This document shows positions 38,129 to 46,801 of a DNA stretch of 64,000 nucleotides, piece after piece; the first letter of the stretch is position 1, and every line of letters starts with the position of its first letter. The translations under genes were made by a program, and so were the position numbers. The stretch comes from an uncultured Desulfobacter sp. (GTDB lineage: Bacteria > Desulfobacterota > Desulfobacteria > Desulfobacterales > Desulfobacteraceae): NCBI RefSeq assembly GCF_963677125.1, contig NZ_OY781882.1, positions 504,501-568,500 of the forward strand, written 5' to 3'. Under the pieces are notes generated by a model, which worked only from the letters and a program-made list of their open reading frames with translations, was not told the DNA's origin and ran no database searches.

Positions 38129-40687
38129 ATGAAGGCATTTAGGTATATGAAGTTTTTTTTGTCTTTTATTGTCATCTCCGCCAACGTATGGGCCCAAGAC
38201 CCGAATCAAGAAAACTATATTTATAAACTTTCCCAGTCCACGGATCGCTATACGTTCTGGACAACCTTGCCTTCAGAACGGGTGTTCAAGGATGATGTTG
38301 TGCCGTCGGACACCGGTTCAGGCATTCTTGTATATGCGGCAAGAAATGAGTCCGAGCCATTTCAACTCGTTGTAAATCCATCAGTTTCCGGCAACATCAC
38401 GGTAAATGTCGGTGAGTTTGGTCCCGGGATTGAGATTCAGTTATATCAGGTCAAATATGTCACCATCGCCCAGGCCACAGATAGTCTTGGTCGAACCGGC
38501 GATTATCCGGACCCCTTATGGCCCTTGGAAACGGGTGCTTCTGTTTCTGTGACAGCCGGAGAAAATACGGCCTTCTGGTTCGATGTGCATGTGCCCGAGA
38601 CCACTCCCGCAGGAGACTACACCACCCATGTAGAAATTGGTGGGATCGACATTCCGGTCACTCTGCACATTTTTAATTTTTCCATCCCGGAAACGTTGCA
38701 TCCAAAATCCCAGATGAACGTCTCCCACCAGGCCTTTCTCACACAATACGGCGTTTCGTGCTGCGGCACCGAATACTGGCTGTATGTGGACAAAATCAAA
38801 CAATACTTCATCGACCATCGTCTGACCCCTAAAAGCGTTTTGTGGTCAGGGGGGCTGACATCGAGCGGAGCAGGCCCTTACATTGATTATGACTGCGCAG
38901 GAACCTTGACAGACACCGATGGTATCTGGGGGTTTGAGGCACCAGCCGAACGGTACATCGACGCAGACGGCCTGATGCAGGATAAATTTCCCCAAAGTTT
39001 TAACAACGGAACCGGGTTTCCATCCTTTATGGCCGCAACATTCAGCAATAACGACGCCTCTGCCGATCAGCGACCTGCAACCTTCTGCGGGCAGACCAGA
39101 AGTGCTGCCGACTGGTACACGGCGAATGATCCGAGTACGACGTATAATGAGAAATGGTTCCAGTATATCACGGCCATCCAGGACTATTTGGCCTCAACCG
39201 GATACCTGGACAAGGCCTATTATTATTTTGCCAATGAACCCCAGGATCAGGCCGATTACGATGCGGTCGCCTGGTACTCAAGATATCTGAAAGCTGCCGC
39301 CCCTGATTTTAAATTAATGGTTTCCGAGGAACCCAAGCCCGAAATATATGAGCATTCCGATTACGTTCAAGACGGCCAGGTGGATATCTGGTTGCCGGTC
39401 CTGAACAATTATGACCCCACCATCTCCCATGATCGCAAGAAAAATCATGGCGAAGAGACCTGGATCTATTTTCTACACGGCACCCGTCCGCCTTTTTTTA
39501 ACCCGATTACCCTGGATCATCCCGGAATCGAAAGCAAATTAACCGGCTGGTTCCTCTGGAAATACCGCATCGGCGGCATCGCTTATTATTCCTTGAATAA
39601 CTGGAGCCAGAATCCCTGGACCGATCCCATGAATTCCGATCATAACGGGGATCTTTTCATGCTCTATCCGCCGTCACCAGAAGGCACTTCGATTGCTTAC
39701 GGATCAAACAATCACCGTTTTGTTCCGTCCATCCGGTTCGAGTTGATGCGCGACAGCCTTGAGGATTATGAGTATTTTCATGTCATGAACGGCAACAGCG
39801 GTCCCCAGGTCTATGAGGTCAATGCACCGGATGCCCAGGTGGATAAAATCATCAAAGGGGTAGCCAGTTATACCCGGGACAGCGGGTTCATGTATAATCT
39901 GCGGCGTTTGATCGGACTGTACAATGGCGGAGAAATCGCCGAGATCCCCGACATCACGCCGCCCATGGCGCATCCACGCGCAGTAGGGGTTCCGGGTAAT
40001 TACTATATTAATTTTCAGGACCCCAACGGCCTTCCTGCGACCACTTATACCGAAGACACCTATGATAACGGGTATACATGCCGCTATCTGACATACGCGA
40101 ACCATGATTATCTGCAGGTGGGAGCCCAGGAATATGATCAAATCGCGGGTTTCGGATGGCTTGATGACACCGAGCATTTCCTTACCGGGCGTGATCCCTG
40201 GGGCACAGAGCAGGATGAGCGCAAAATCACCTGTGTGTATGATGATTATGCTCACCACCCCAGTGTGTTTGAGTTCGATTTGCCTAACGGCACTTACCGT
40301 GTTGAAGCATCCGTGGGAACTCCGAGAAAGGTTCGCACCCATAACCGTCTGGTGATTGAAGGTGTTACTTTTGTAGATGACGAAGCTTCTGAGTATTATA
40401 TCGTCCGCAGCCGCGATGTTACGGTCAGCGACGGCAAGCTGACCCTGGATATAGGCATCTGGGACTATTACACCATGATTAACTATCTTGATATTGAAAC
40501 CATTTACTCTTTAAGTGATCTGGATTGTAGCGGACAAGTCGACCAAGCCGATCTTGAACTTTTTGCCGGCGTATTTGGATCTGCGTGTGAGTCAGGGGCA
40601 TATTGCATGGGTGACTTTGACGGGGACGCGGACGTGGACAGCACCGACCTTTCAGCTTTTGTCACTGATTTCAGCAATCCGGAGTGA
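38129..40687 (+). CDS. Secreted DUF4091 glycosidase-like protein with dockerin-like C-terminus
   Basis: An 852-residue exported protein. A signal peptide (about 1-22, ending VWAQ) is followed by a beta-sandwich and a DUF4091 domain (to about 590), related to the GH123 barrel; FANEP in its middle resembles the acidic active-site strand of those enzymes. A further beta-domain (about 620-790) follows. The last 60 residues have two calcium-loop repeats of dockerin type (DLDCSGQVDQADL and DFDGDADVDSTDL). It probably acts on an extracellular polysaccharide. Dockerins normally bind cohesins, but in this lineage they may serve surface attachment; no cohesin gene was seen here. A near-perfect AAGGAGG ribosome-binding site precedes the start. 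Catalytic activity is inferred. Confidence 0.83.
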   Translation: MKAFRYMKFFLSFIVISANVWAQDPNQENYIYKLSQSTDRYTFWTTLPSERVFKDDVVPSDTGSGILVYAARNESEPFQLVVNPSVSGNITVNVGEFGPGIEIQLYQVKYVTIAQATDSLGRTGDYPDPLWPLETGASVSVTAGENTAFWFDVHVPETTPAGDYTTHVEIGGIDIPVTLHIFNFSIPETLHPKSQMNVSHQAFLTQYGVSCCGTEYWLYVDKIKQYFIDHRLTPKSVLWSGGLTSSGAGPYIDYDCAGTLTDTDGIWGFEAPAERYIDADGLMQDKFPQSFNNGTGFPSFMAATFSNNDASADQRPATFCGQTRSAADWYTANDPSTTYNEKWFQYITAIQDYLASTGYLDKAYYYFANEPQDQADYDAVAWYSRYLKAAAPDFKLMVSEEPKPEIYEHSDYVQDGQVDIWLPVLNNYDPTISHDRKKNHGEETWIYFLHGTRPPFFNPITLDHPGIESKLTGWFLWKYRIGGIAYYSLNNWSQNPWTDPMNSDHNGDLFMLYPPSPEGTSIAYGSNNHRFVPSIRFELMRDSLEDYEYFHVMNGNSGPQVYEVNAPDAQVDKIIKGVASYTRDSGFMYNLRRLIGLYNGGEIAEIPDITPPMAHPRAVGVPGNYYINFQDPNGLPATTYTEDTYDNGYTCRYLTYANHDYLQVGAQEYDQIAGFGWLDDTEHFLTGRDPWGTEQDERKITCVYDDYAHHPSVFEFDLPNGTYRVEASVGTPRKVRTHNRLVIEGVTFVDDEASEYYIVRSRDVTVSDGKLTLDIGIWDYYTMINYLDIETIYSLSDLDCSGQVDQADLELFAGVFGSACESGAYCMGDFDGDADVDSTDLSAFVTDFSNPE

Positions 40688-40751
40688 TGCTAAAACTCCA
40701 AAATAGACAGAAATTAACACCAAAATTTTTATGCAATTTGGGGGTTTTCAT

Positions 40752-40782
40752 AGCGGTCAGGCGTAATGTCAGCCTGGCCGCT
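40752..40782. terminator. Hairpin terminator between the DUF4091 and amylase genes
   Basis: AGCGG-CAGGC and GCCTG-CCGCT arms (11 pairs with one wobble) around a 9-nt loop. GGGG and CCCC next to the arms can extend it. A long T-run is lacking on the plus strand, though an AT-rich tract follows. It lies between converging genes. Confidence 0.6.
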
Positions 40783-40807
40783 GCCCCGAATAAAAACAAT
40801 ATTTTTT

Positions 40808-40902
40808 ATATAAAAGACTGGGTAAATTACTAATATCTTTCAACCTTTGTTGTGGGCTGTGCCTGGCAGCTGATATGTCAGGTCGGCCCCTGGCCGTTAT
40901 AT
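40808..40902 (+). repeat. Dispersed 95-bp repeat, copy B
   Basis: Gapless partner of copy A (19396-19490, opposite strand), about 85% identical, with the same hairpin. It sits between two converging genes, and its right end overlaps the amylase stop codon (40897-40899). Confidence 0.75.
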
Positions 40903-42675
40903 TGTGTCCTCCATTAAAACTTGAATTTCCATTGGCTTTAAATGCACTTTAATGGCTGCAGGATTCCCGGAGTTTTGTACGCGTTCCGGTTCCTGATGTC
41001 TTGAATTCGCTAAATTACTGTATGCTACTCTGTAGTTTTTACCATGTTCATTAATGTGACTATCTATTAGGATGTACACATTCTGATCTTGTCTGGTGTG
41101 GGTATTGGCTACAATAATGGCTTCAGTGATATTAAGGATTCGTGAAAAAGCAATAATGCCACCCTTAAATGTTGAATGCCCGAAGTTTATGCCATCTCCA
41201 CTGCATGGGCGAAAATACTGGCGTCCATAACGCAAAACCGGATAGTTGTTCCTCAATTTCGTTAGTTTTTGAATCTCTTTATATAATGGTGAATTCGGAT
41301 CAAAGTTGGTGTGTCCCCAAAGTGCTTCACGGACTGACTCTCTTGATTTTCCATGTCCATCCAGCCCCTGTTCAGTTCCATAGTAGACACAGGGCGTTCC
41401 GGCCATGCAAAAAATGCAGGCTAATGCCATCGTCGTTTGTTCACTCCACTCTTTTACGTGAAATCGTTCATTCATATCGTGGTTATCGAGGAAAGTAATG
41501 TAATGCCCGCCAGCATCGCCATGTGAACTGGAGATTGTTTTAAGTACTTTTTTTCTTGTTTCGTAGTGATCTGCTAAGGTTTTGGGAGTGTCAAAACCTT
41601 TGATTACATTCACCAGTCGTTTGCGCATGGGAAAATCGATCGCGGTATCTACGCCAATGATGCCTTCATCAGTAGATGTGTTTCGACCGATAAAGCTTGC
41701 AATCTGTTCTTCGTTATTATCATCCCACACCTCACCAAAACAGATGAAATTCTTTTTGCCAATACTTTGTGCGTATTCCCGCATAGCGTTTCCAAAAATT
41801 CTTGAGAAATCTCTATGCACATATTGGAGCGTATCTATTCTGTATCCATCTATGTCAAATTTAGCCATGAAGATTTGATATGCACGGATCAGTATATCAC
41901 GAACCGGATAGGAATTTGTTTCATGATCTTGGTACTCGGTTACAAGTTCTTTCAAACATGAAAAATCGCCAAAAGGCAAACTGCGACCTTCGCCTTGACG
42001 TCGGAAGAATTTATTCTCAGCTAAATTCCTGGGGGAGGGGCCGGCATCTATAGGAAGATTTTGAATATTTTCGACTGCCATCCAATCCCCTTTGGGACAG
42101 CCATCGACATCTCGCCAATACACATCATACGGAATATCCCTCCATACCTGGGTATCTTTCATCCCTTCATAATTAAATAAATCACCCATATGATTAAGAA
42201 CAATATCCCCAATAACATACATGCCTTTTGCATGGATATGATCAACCAACTCACGGAACTCGTTATCAGCAATATCAGGATCTTCAAGAGCTGCTTTTGG
42301 GTTTTTACAAAAACGGGGTTCGATTCTCATGAAATCCTGAATGCCATATCCACCATAATAGTTTTTGAACCATTGTGGATTGAATTGGACCGGAGAAAGC
42401 CAAATCGCGCCTACACCGAGATCACTTAAATAATTCAAACGTTGTTTAATGCCTTCGAATGTACCTCCTTGGTAAGGAAGATATGGGTCGGCACCGGCTG
42501 GTGCTTTTACAGGATTATCAAATCGGTCGACCATGAGAAAATAGATCCAGTTATCTCGCCAATCTTCTGGTGATTTAAATGGTGTTTTGAACTTTTTTGT
42601 GTCAACTTCTATAATACACTGTTGAGGTTGCAGTGCATTATAAGCATCATGGCTATATACATCCTGAATATGCAT
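40897..42675 (-). CDS. Alpha-amylase family glycoside hydrolase (GH13), cytoplasmic
   Basis: A 592-residue GH13 enzyme with no signal peptide. Catalytic residues: nucleophile Asp in DGYRIDTLQY, acid/base Glu in ICFGEVWD, transition-state Asp in FLDNHD. The conserved region I DIVLNHMGD is present. It hydrolyses or transfers alpha-1,4-glucans, probably stored glycogen or imported oligosaccharides. GAGGAGG lies before the start codon. A GGGGC-TTTTA-GCCCC hairpin and an ATCAGGG-type palindrome lie upstream. The last codons and stop are within copy B of the dispersed repeat, so the natural C-terminus may have been reset by its insertion. Confidence 0.92.
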   Translation of the reverse strand: MHIQDVYSHDAYNALQPQQCIIEVDTKKFKTPFKSPEDWRDNWIYFLMVDRFDNPVKAPAGADPYLPYQGGTFEGIKQRLNYLSDLGVGAIWLSPVQFNPQWFKNYYGGYGIQDFMRIEPRFCKNPKAALEDPDIADNEFRELVDHIHAKGMYVIGDIVLNHMGDLFNYEGMKDTQVWRDIPYDVYWRDVDGCPKGDWMAVENIQNLPIDAGPSPRNLAENKFFRRQGEGRSLPFGDFSCLKELVTEYQDHETNSYPVRDILIRAYQIFMAKFDIDGYRIDTLQYVHRDFSRIFGNAMREYAQSIGKKNFICFGEVWDDNNEEQIASFIGRNTSTDEGIIGVDTAIDFPMRKRLVNVIKGFDTPKTLADHYETRKKVLKTISSSHGDAGGHYITFLDNHDMNERFHVKEWSEQTTMALACIFCMAGTPCVYYGTEQGLDGHGKSRESVREALWGHTNFDPNSPLYKEIQKLTKLRNNYPVLRYGRQYFRPCSGDGINFGHSTFKGGIIAFSRILNITEAIIVANTHTRQDQNVYILIDSHINEHGKNYRVAYSNLANSRHQEPERVQNSGNPAAIKVHLKPMEIQVLMEDTI

Positions 42676-42832
42676 GCTTTTTCCTCCTCATTAAATGAAT
42701 ATATGTTCTGATTCAATTGGGTAGGGCAGGGGCTTTTAGCCCCTTTCCCCCCTTAGAATCTATTCGAGCGAAAGATGATGTAACTTGATATCAATTTAGT
42801 TTATTCTGTATCATTAACCTAAGTAGATTTCT

Positions 42833-42849
42833 ATCAGGGAAACCCTTAT
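42833..42849. promoter_or_regulatory. Palindrome, possible operator upstream of amylase
   Basis: ATCAGGGAAACCCTTAT. A similar site (ATCGGGAAAACCCTGAT, 46734-46750) lies upstream of the AT-rich membrane gene, and both have GTATCAT 25 nt before the motif and a T-run after it. This could be a shared regulator site; the regulator is unknown. Confidence 0.35.
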
Positions 42850-42909
42850 TTTTTTTATGTTTTTTAGGGATTTATTAATTGGATGACTAATCTTTTCTTT
42901 TCAAACGCG

Positions 42910-42941
42910 AAGGGCTGCCTGACCCATGTCAGACAGCCCTT
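42910..42941 (-). terminator. Hairpin after PEP-CTERM gene 2
   Basis: AAGGGCTGCCTGA and TCAGACAGCCCTT arms (13 pairs, one mismatch) around a 6-nt loop. It is 48 bp past the stop of the minus-strand gene. The T-run on the minus side is poor. Confidence 0.7.
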
Positions 42942-42988
42942 ATTAAAAATTTTAAGATGAATAGTTTTATTTCATCTGCGGTCCTAAA

Positions 42989-43849
42989 TCAAACAGCCCT
43001 TTTCCGCGTGCAAGAGGCCAGGCCGAGCAAGCCGGAAATAAGCAAAATTCCACTGGCCGGGACAGGGACGCTCGGCGGAATTTCGTCTCCAACGGCCACG
43101 ATACCGCCTGTAATGGAATCAAAGGACAAGGTCTCTAAAAAATTGGCTTCGGCATAACCATCCACAACGCCTTCGAAATCACCATTTTCGGATTGCGCAT
43201 CGAAAAATTCATTGCCGGCAACGACCCGAATATAAAGTGCCAGAGTTACATTGAACGAATGATCGATATCGTCTTCACCAAAGTTATAAAAAAACTGCAA
43301 GGATTCATTCACCTGCATAATCCCATTTTGGACCGAGTCATCCACATAATCGGCGTTCAGTATATAACCCTCATACTCATCCCAAACCTCTAAGGCGTAA
43401 TCGGCTTCCGACAACATTCCTGAAGCTGATAACGATCCTTCCAAAGAAAATGCAACTGACGCTTGGCCTGCTTGCTGGACTTCAAATGTTTTAGTAATTT
43501 CCACATAAGCGTCAGCAATGCTGACGCCATATCCACCTGACACAGTTTCGGGATATGCAGCATTACTAAAAGAGGCTTCAGCACAAGCTCCTTTTATAAA
43601 GTCTACAGATGAACGCCGGATCTCAGAAACTGCATAATTGGTGGAAGGATCCGACAGGCTACTGACAGCTGTGATTCCGTCACCATCCATGAACCTTTCC
43701 CAAACTTCGCCTCCCCACAAACTGCCATCTTCAATCTGATAGGTGTAGTAAACATAGGCATCATCCTCGCCTATGACAGCCTGGGCCGTACTCAATCCCA
43801 GAAATAAAAACAAAGCACTGAACACTATAATGAAATATTTATGAGACAT
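42989..43849 (-). CDS. Exported protein with PEP-CTERM-like sorting signal
   Basis: A 286-residue exported protein. The signal peptide (about 1-24) ends AQAV. The body is predicted beta-rich and acidic without a known domain. The C-terminus has VPVPAS, a hydrophobic helix (ILLISGLLGLAS) and a basic tail (TRKRAV), a VPxPAS variant of the PEP-CTERM signal. The ATG at 43849 has an AAGGAAG ribosome-binding site; the frame is open further upstream to 43900 without one. It is probably sorted by the same exosortase system as the protein at 36957. Function unknown. Confidence 0.8.
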   Translation of the reverse strand: MSHKYFIIVFSALFLFLGLSTAQAVIGEDDAYVYYTYQIEDGSLWGGEVWERFMDGDGITAVSSLSDPSTNYAVSEIRRSSVDFIKGACAEASFSNAAYPETVSGGYGVSIADAYVEITKTFEVQQAGQASVAFSLEGSLSASGMLSEADYALEVWDEYEGYILNADYVDDSVQNGIMQVNESLQFFYNFGEDDIDHSFNVTLALYIRVVAGNEFFDAQSENGDFEGVVDGYAEANFLETLSFDSITGGIVAVGDEIPPSVPVPASGILLISGLLGLASCTRKRAV

Positions 43850-44259
43850 GCTTTTTCTTCCTTTCGAATCTTTAAAGTTCTGTCCGGATAGCTTGATCAA
43901 CGCGATCCAGGCAATTTTTTAGTATCTAAACCAAAATCTGGAAATATTGTTTAGCACAAGGCGGACACAAATCATAACCTTTGGAATACATAAGAGTATC
44001 CTGAGGTTTAAAATTTGCAATCAACCTAAGTAACCAACAAAATCTATGGTTTTCGGTCAGGCACTAATTATCAAATGTCAACTTTGACTGATATTTAAAA
44101 CACACTGTTGAACATAACGCAAATTATGTTTGAAAATATTTTTGAGTGCGCAGGTTCTCAGGTGTTCATTCATGGCGCAAGGCGTTAATGGGATCCATAC
44201 GGACCGCCTTCAGGGCTGGCAAGTTTTGTTAGCGTAATTGCTGACTTCGATAGTATGGG
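43850..44259. other. Intergenic region with macB remnant
   Basis: About 410 bp between two minus-strand genes. The only recognisable content is the decayed macB 3' end at 44167-44226. The rest is AT-rich without a gene. Confidence 0.5.
44167..44226 (-). pseudogene. Remnant of a macB-type permease 3' end
   Basis: On the minus strand this reads LPALKAVRMDPINALRHE followed by a stop, nearly the same as the end of the intact permease at 46802 (FPALKAARMDPIDALRHE). DNA identity over 58 bp is about 79% by hand, with many silent differences. Nothing of the upstream gene remains. It is probably the leftover of a second, deleted efflux permease gene rather than a fresh duplication. Confidence 0.75.
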
Positions 44260-45294
44260 TTATTCATTTGATGTTGGGTGGTTTATTGCAAGATCATTGC
44301 TCACATCCGACCACCAGCTCAGATATTTTTCAGTTGACTCTTTCCCTGATGCCACCAAAGCCTTTTTTTGACTGTCCTTCAAATCGAATTCTGTTGTCTC
44401 CACACCAAGAGAGTCAATGTATACAGTTCTATGCCAATCGTCTTCATGAAGATGTTGGCTGTCTTGTACCGATAAAACGGTCTTGATAAGCTGCACCGTA
44501 TAATCCAAAAAGTTCTCAATGTCGGTATGCTGAGGTTCTTGTCCGTCGCGGAATACACCTATTTCCTTGGCGGAATCTAACCGAAAACCCAATGTTTCTT
44601 TATTGTAGATATATTGACTGCTTTTTGGTGATTTGAGCAACAGATTTTTATTTTCTTTTTCGTAGTACGACGGAATCCTTAATAGTTCTTTATTTTCAAG
44701 ATATTTGTCACGATCAAACAATTTAACAGGATAGTTATTAATAACGCCACCATCGACAAATACGTCTTCGCGATCATCTCTGACGGCGCGAAAAAATAAC
44801 GGTATTGACATTGATCTCCTAACTGCGTCGACAACTCTCATTCTCGGGGTATGCTCGGGAGAATAAACTTCACCAAATTTGGTGGATAAATTTGAGGCAT
44901 ACACATATAGAGACCTATCGGAATGCTCTTCCAACGCTTTAAACGTAATATTTGGCCTGCCGGTTTTCTTTTTTAAGAGTTCAGCGATCCAATCTCGGAA
45001 AAAGTCACCTCTATACCATCCATACTCTTCACGCAGACGTTTCATATCACGTAAAACACCCCAGTTATCATCTTTAAAGTCGTTAAAATCAAGAGAGTTT
45101 AATACATTCAATGTCTCTTGATTACTGTATCCGGAAGCAAACAACACGGCATTTATTGATCCTGCAGAAGTTCCGCCGACCCTCTTAATATTTTTTAGTA
45201 TCCCTTCTTTTTCTAACACCTTCATTGCCCCCACATATGCAATGCCTTTTACACCACCACCTTCGAATACCAAGTTTTTAAATGGATAGGTCAT
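44260..45294 (-). CDS. Patatin-like phospholipase
   Basis: A 344-residue cytoplasmic protein. The patatin fold is complete: oxyanion loop GGGVKG (about 12-17), nucleophile elbow GTSAG (about 41-45) and the catalytic aspartate in VDGG (about 180). The middle and C-terminus have no recognised domain. Patatins hydrolyse membrane lipids; free-standing ones act in lipid turnover, as toxins, or as effectors in anti-phage systems such as CBASS CapV. It lies downstream of an AT-rich membrane protein gene on the same strand (175-bp gap). No nucleotidyltransferase of CD-NTase type is next to it, so a standard CBASS locus is not supported. Confidence 0.88.
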   Translation of the reverse strand: MTYPFKNLVFEGGGVKGIAYVGAMKVLEKEGILKNIKRVGGTSAGSINAVLFASGYSNQETLNVLNSLDFNDFKDDNWGVLRDMKRLREEYGWYRGDFFRDWIAELLKKKTGRPNITFKALEEHSDRSLYVYASNLSTKFGEVYSPEHTPRMRVVDAVRRSMSIPLFFRAVRDDREDVFVDGGVINNYPVKLFDRDKYLENKELLRIPSYYEKENKNLLLKSPKSSQYIYNKETLGFRLDSAKEIGVFRDGQEPQHTDIENFLDYTVQLIKTVLSVQDSQHLHEDDWHRTVYIDSLGVETTEFDLKDSQKKALVASGKESTEKYLSWWSDVSNDLAINHPTSNE

Positions 45295-45469
45295 ATTATT
45301 CTCCTTTATTGTGTAGCTTATGAAGTTGTTGGTCGTTTATTTTTATTATATCTGCCCGGGATGTGTGCCGGGTACGGCACATGTTCTTAAAAGTGAGTTA
45401 AATGTATAGAATTCCAATACATTTAGTATTATCAGAATTAAATCTCCAATCTTAGGTGTTTTTACACTA

Positions 45470-46618
45470 TTAAATTTTAAGTTGACTGTAGGCTTTTTGA
45501 AAAGTGAGAAAAAGCTCTTCTTTATAAAAGTTAAAATAAAATGAAGTATCTCTATATTTTCTATATACAAAAACAATATAATGGTTTTCCCAAAGCTGTT
45601 CTACATTAATATCAGCATTCGTCTCTTTATTGGCTTTTTTTGCTAATGCTTTTATGCGTGATTCAAATTTTTCAATATCCTTTGGGCTAGTCAGAAAACA
45701 GCAACCAATTTTATTATCATCGGATATATATATGTCCGTTTCTCTGATATTATTTACAATATAATTTGTTATTATTTGGGGGATTTTTTTTTTACTTAAA
45801 AGCAAAAAGCCATAATCCTTTTTATCCCTTAAAATAAAAGGCAAATGCTGTTCTGCAATTTCGTTTACAAATTTTCCATAACTTTGATCATTGAATTTTT
45901 CCCCATTCGATTTAATGTGTTTGAATAGAGTTAATATCGCGGAAATCAGTAAAATATAGGCCAAACAAACAACAAGAATTTGGTACTTAGGCGGCACGTT
46001 GATAACGTAAATACAGGCTGTTAAAGTAATTGATATAAAAAATGTTTTTATTCTATCTTTATTATTTTCCTTAACAAAATATATCAGAAACTTTAGTTTT
46101 TCTTTTGTGCTATTGGATTTTAGCCATTCGGGAGGAATGTCTTCTATAAAACTAAAATATGATCTGACTATCACAAGATTACCTAAAATTAGTGACGACA
46201 TGAAAAAAAACCTAAGCATTATACATAGATTGGGTATCGCTATAGAGTTTTGGTTAAATTGATTTGGGTCAAAAACAAGATATTCAAATAAGAATAAAAG
46301 GAATGGGTGAGAAAGAAAAATTATGTAACTGCGAAAAGACCCTAATTTTTTTTGTTCAAGTCGAGATCCCCACCAGCTCTCTATAATAAACAATAAAAAG
46401 AAAAAAAATAATAAAAAACAAAAAGTTGACTGCAAAGTTAGACTGTTTTTCAATTCTGAAAAATACAGTATTTTGGGCGTAAAATTTATGAAATCTACGA
46501 CAACCTCATTATCAAAAAATTTTACTATGAGGAAAGCATATACAAATGACGCAAAAACATAGGCATGTTCATCTAAATTATAGTGGCTTTTAATTCGAAC
46601 TTGAATAGGCATTTGCAC
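45470..46618 (-). CDS. AT-rich membrane protein with a C-terminal degenerate GGDEF-like domain (uncertain)
   Basis: A 382-residue protein that I do not recognise as a named family. The N-terminal 230 residues contain about six hydrophobic helices. The C-terminal 130 residues have a strand-helix-strand pattern (YGFLLL, then NYIVNNIRETDIYI, then NKIGCCFL, then a helix with EKFESRIKALAKKA) that recalls a cut-down GGDEF or nucleotide-cyclase fold without the GGDEF residues. The gene is much more AT-rich than its surroundings, which suggests recent acquisition. It is upstream of the patatin gene on the same strand and between an intact and a decayed macB end. The palindrome at 46734-46750 is upstream. 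The domain assignment is a guess from pattern. Confidence 0.6.
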   Translation of the reverse strand: MQMPIQVRIKSHYNLDEHAYVFASFVYAFLIVKFFDNEVVVDFINFTPKILYFSELKNSLTLQSTFCFLLFFFFLLFIIESWWGSRLEQKKLGSFRSYIIFLSHPFLLFLFEYLVFDPNQFNQNSIAIPNLCIMLRFFFMSSLILGNLVIVRSYFSFIEDIPPEWLKSNSTKEKLKFLIYFVKENNKDRIKTFFISITLTACIYVINVPPKYQILVVCLAYILLISAILTLFKHIKSNGEKFNDQSYGKFVNEIAEQHLPFILRDKKDYGFLLLSKKKIPQIITNYIVNNIRETDIYISDDNKIGCCFLTSPKDIEKFESRIKALAKKANKETNADINVEQLWENHYIVFVYRKYRDTSFYFNFYKEELFLTFQKAYSQLKI

Positions 46619-46733
46619 CCTTTTATGTTTGAAAAATAGAATGATTTAATCAAGTCACCCGGCATTACAAAAATAAAATTAAAATACAGAGGAATATGAA
46701 TTATTTTCGTATCATCAAGCAGGATTAATGTCT

Positions 46734-46750
46734 ATCGGGAAAACCCTGAT
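46734..46750. promoter_or_regulatory. Palindrome upstream of the AT-rich membrane gene
   Basis: ATCGGGAAAACCCTGAT followed by TTTTT. It matches the site at 42833-42849, including the spacing to an upstream GTATCAT. Confidence 0.35.
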
Positions 46751-46801
46751 TTTTTGATATTATTTAAAAATTAATTTATAGAGATTCGCCTTCGTGAGGC
46801 T

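Larger units (their letters stand above)
42676..42988. other. Intergenic region amylase/PEP-CTERM gene 2
   Basis: About 313 bp. It holds the hairpin of the upstream gene (42910-42941), a palindrome ATCAGGGAAACCCTTAT (42833-42849) that has a look-alike at 46734-46750, and a GC-rich hairpin with arms GGGGC/GCCCC near 42730-42745. No gene was seen. Confidence 0.5.

Noticed and set aside
45355..45385. GC-rich hairpin with GTGCCG/CGGCAC arms between the membrane and patatin genes as a terminator
   Set aside because: Neither strand has a T-run after the stem, so it was not called a terminator; it may be an mRNA structure only.
44260..46618. Standard CBASS locus with a CapV patatin effector
   Set aside because: No CD-NTase, Cap2/Cap3 or other signature gene is adjacent; the upstream gene lacks a nucleotidyltransferase motif.
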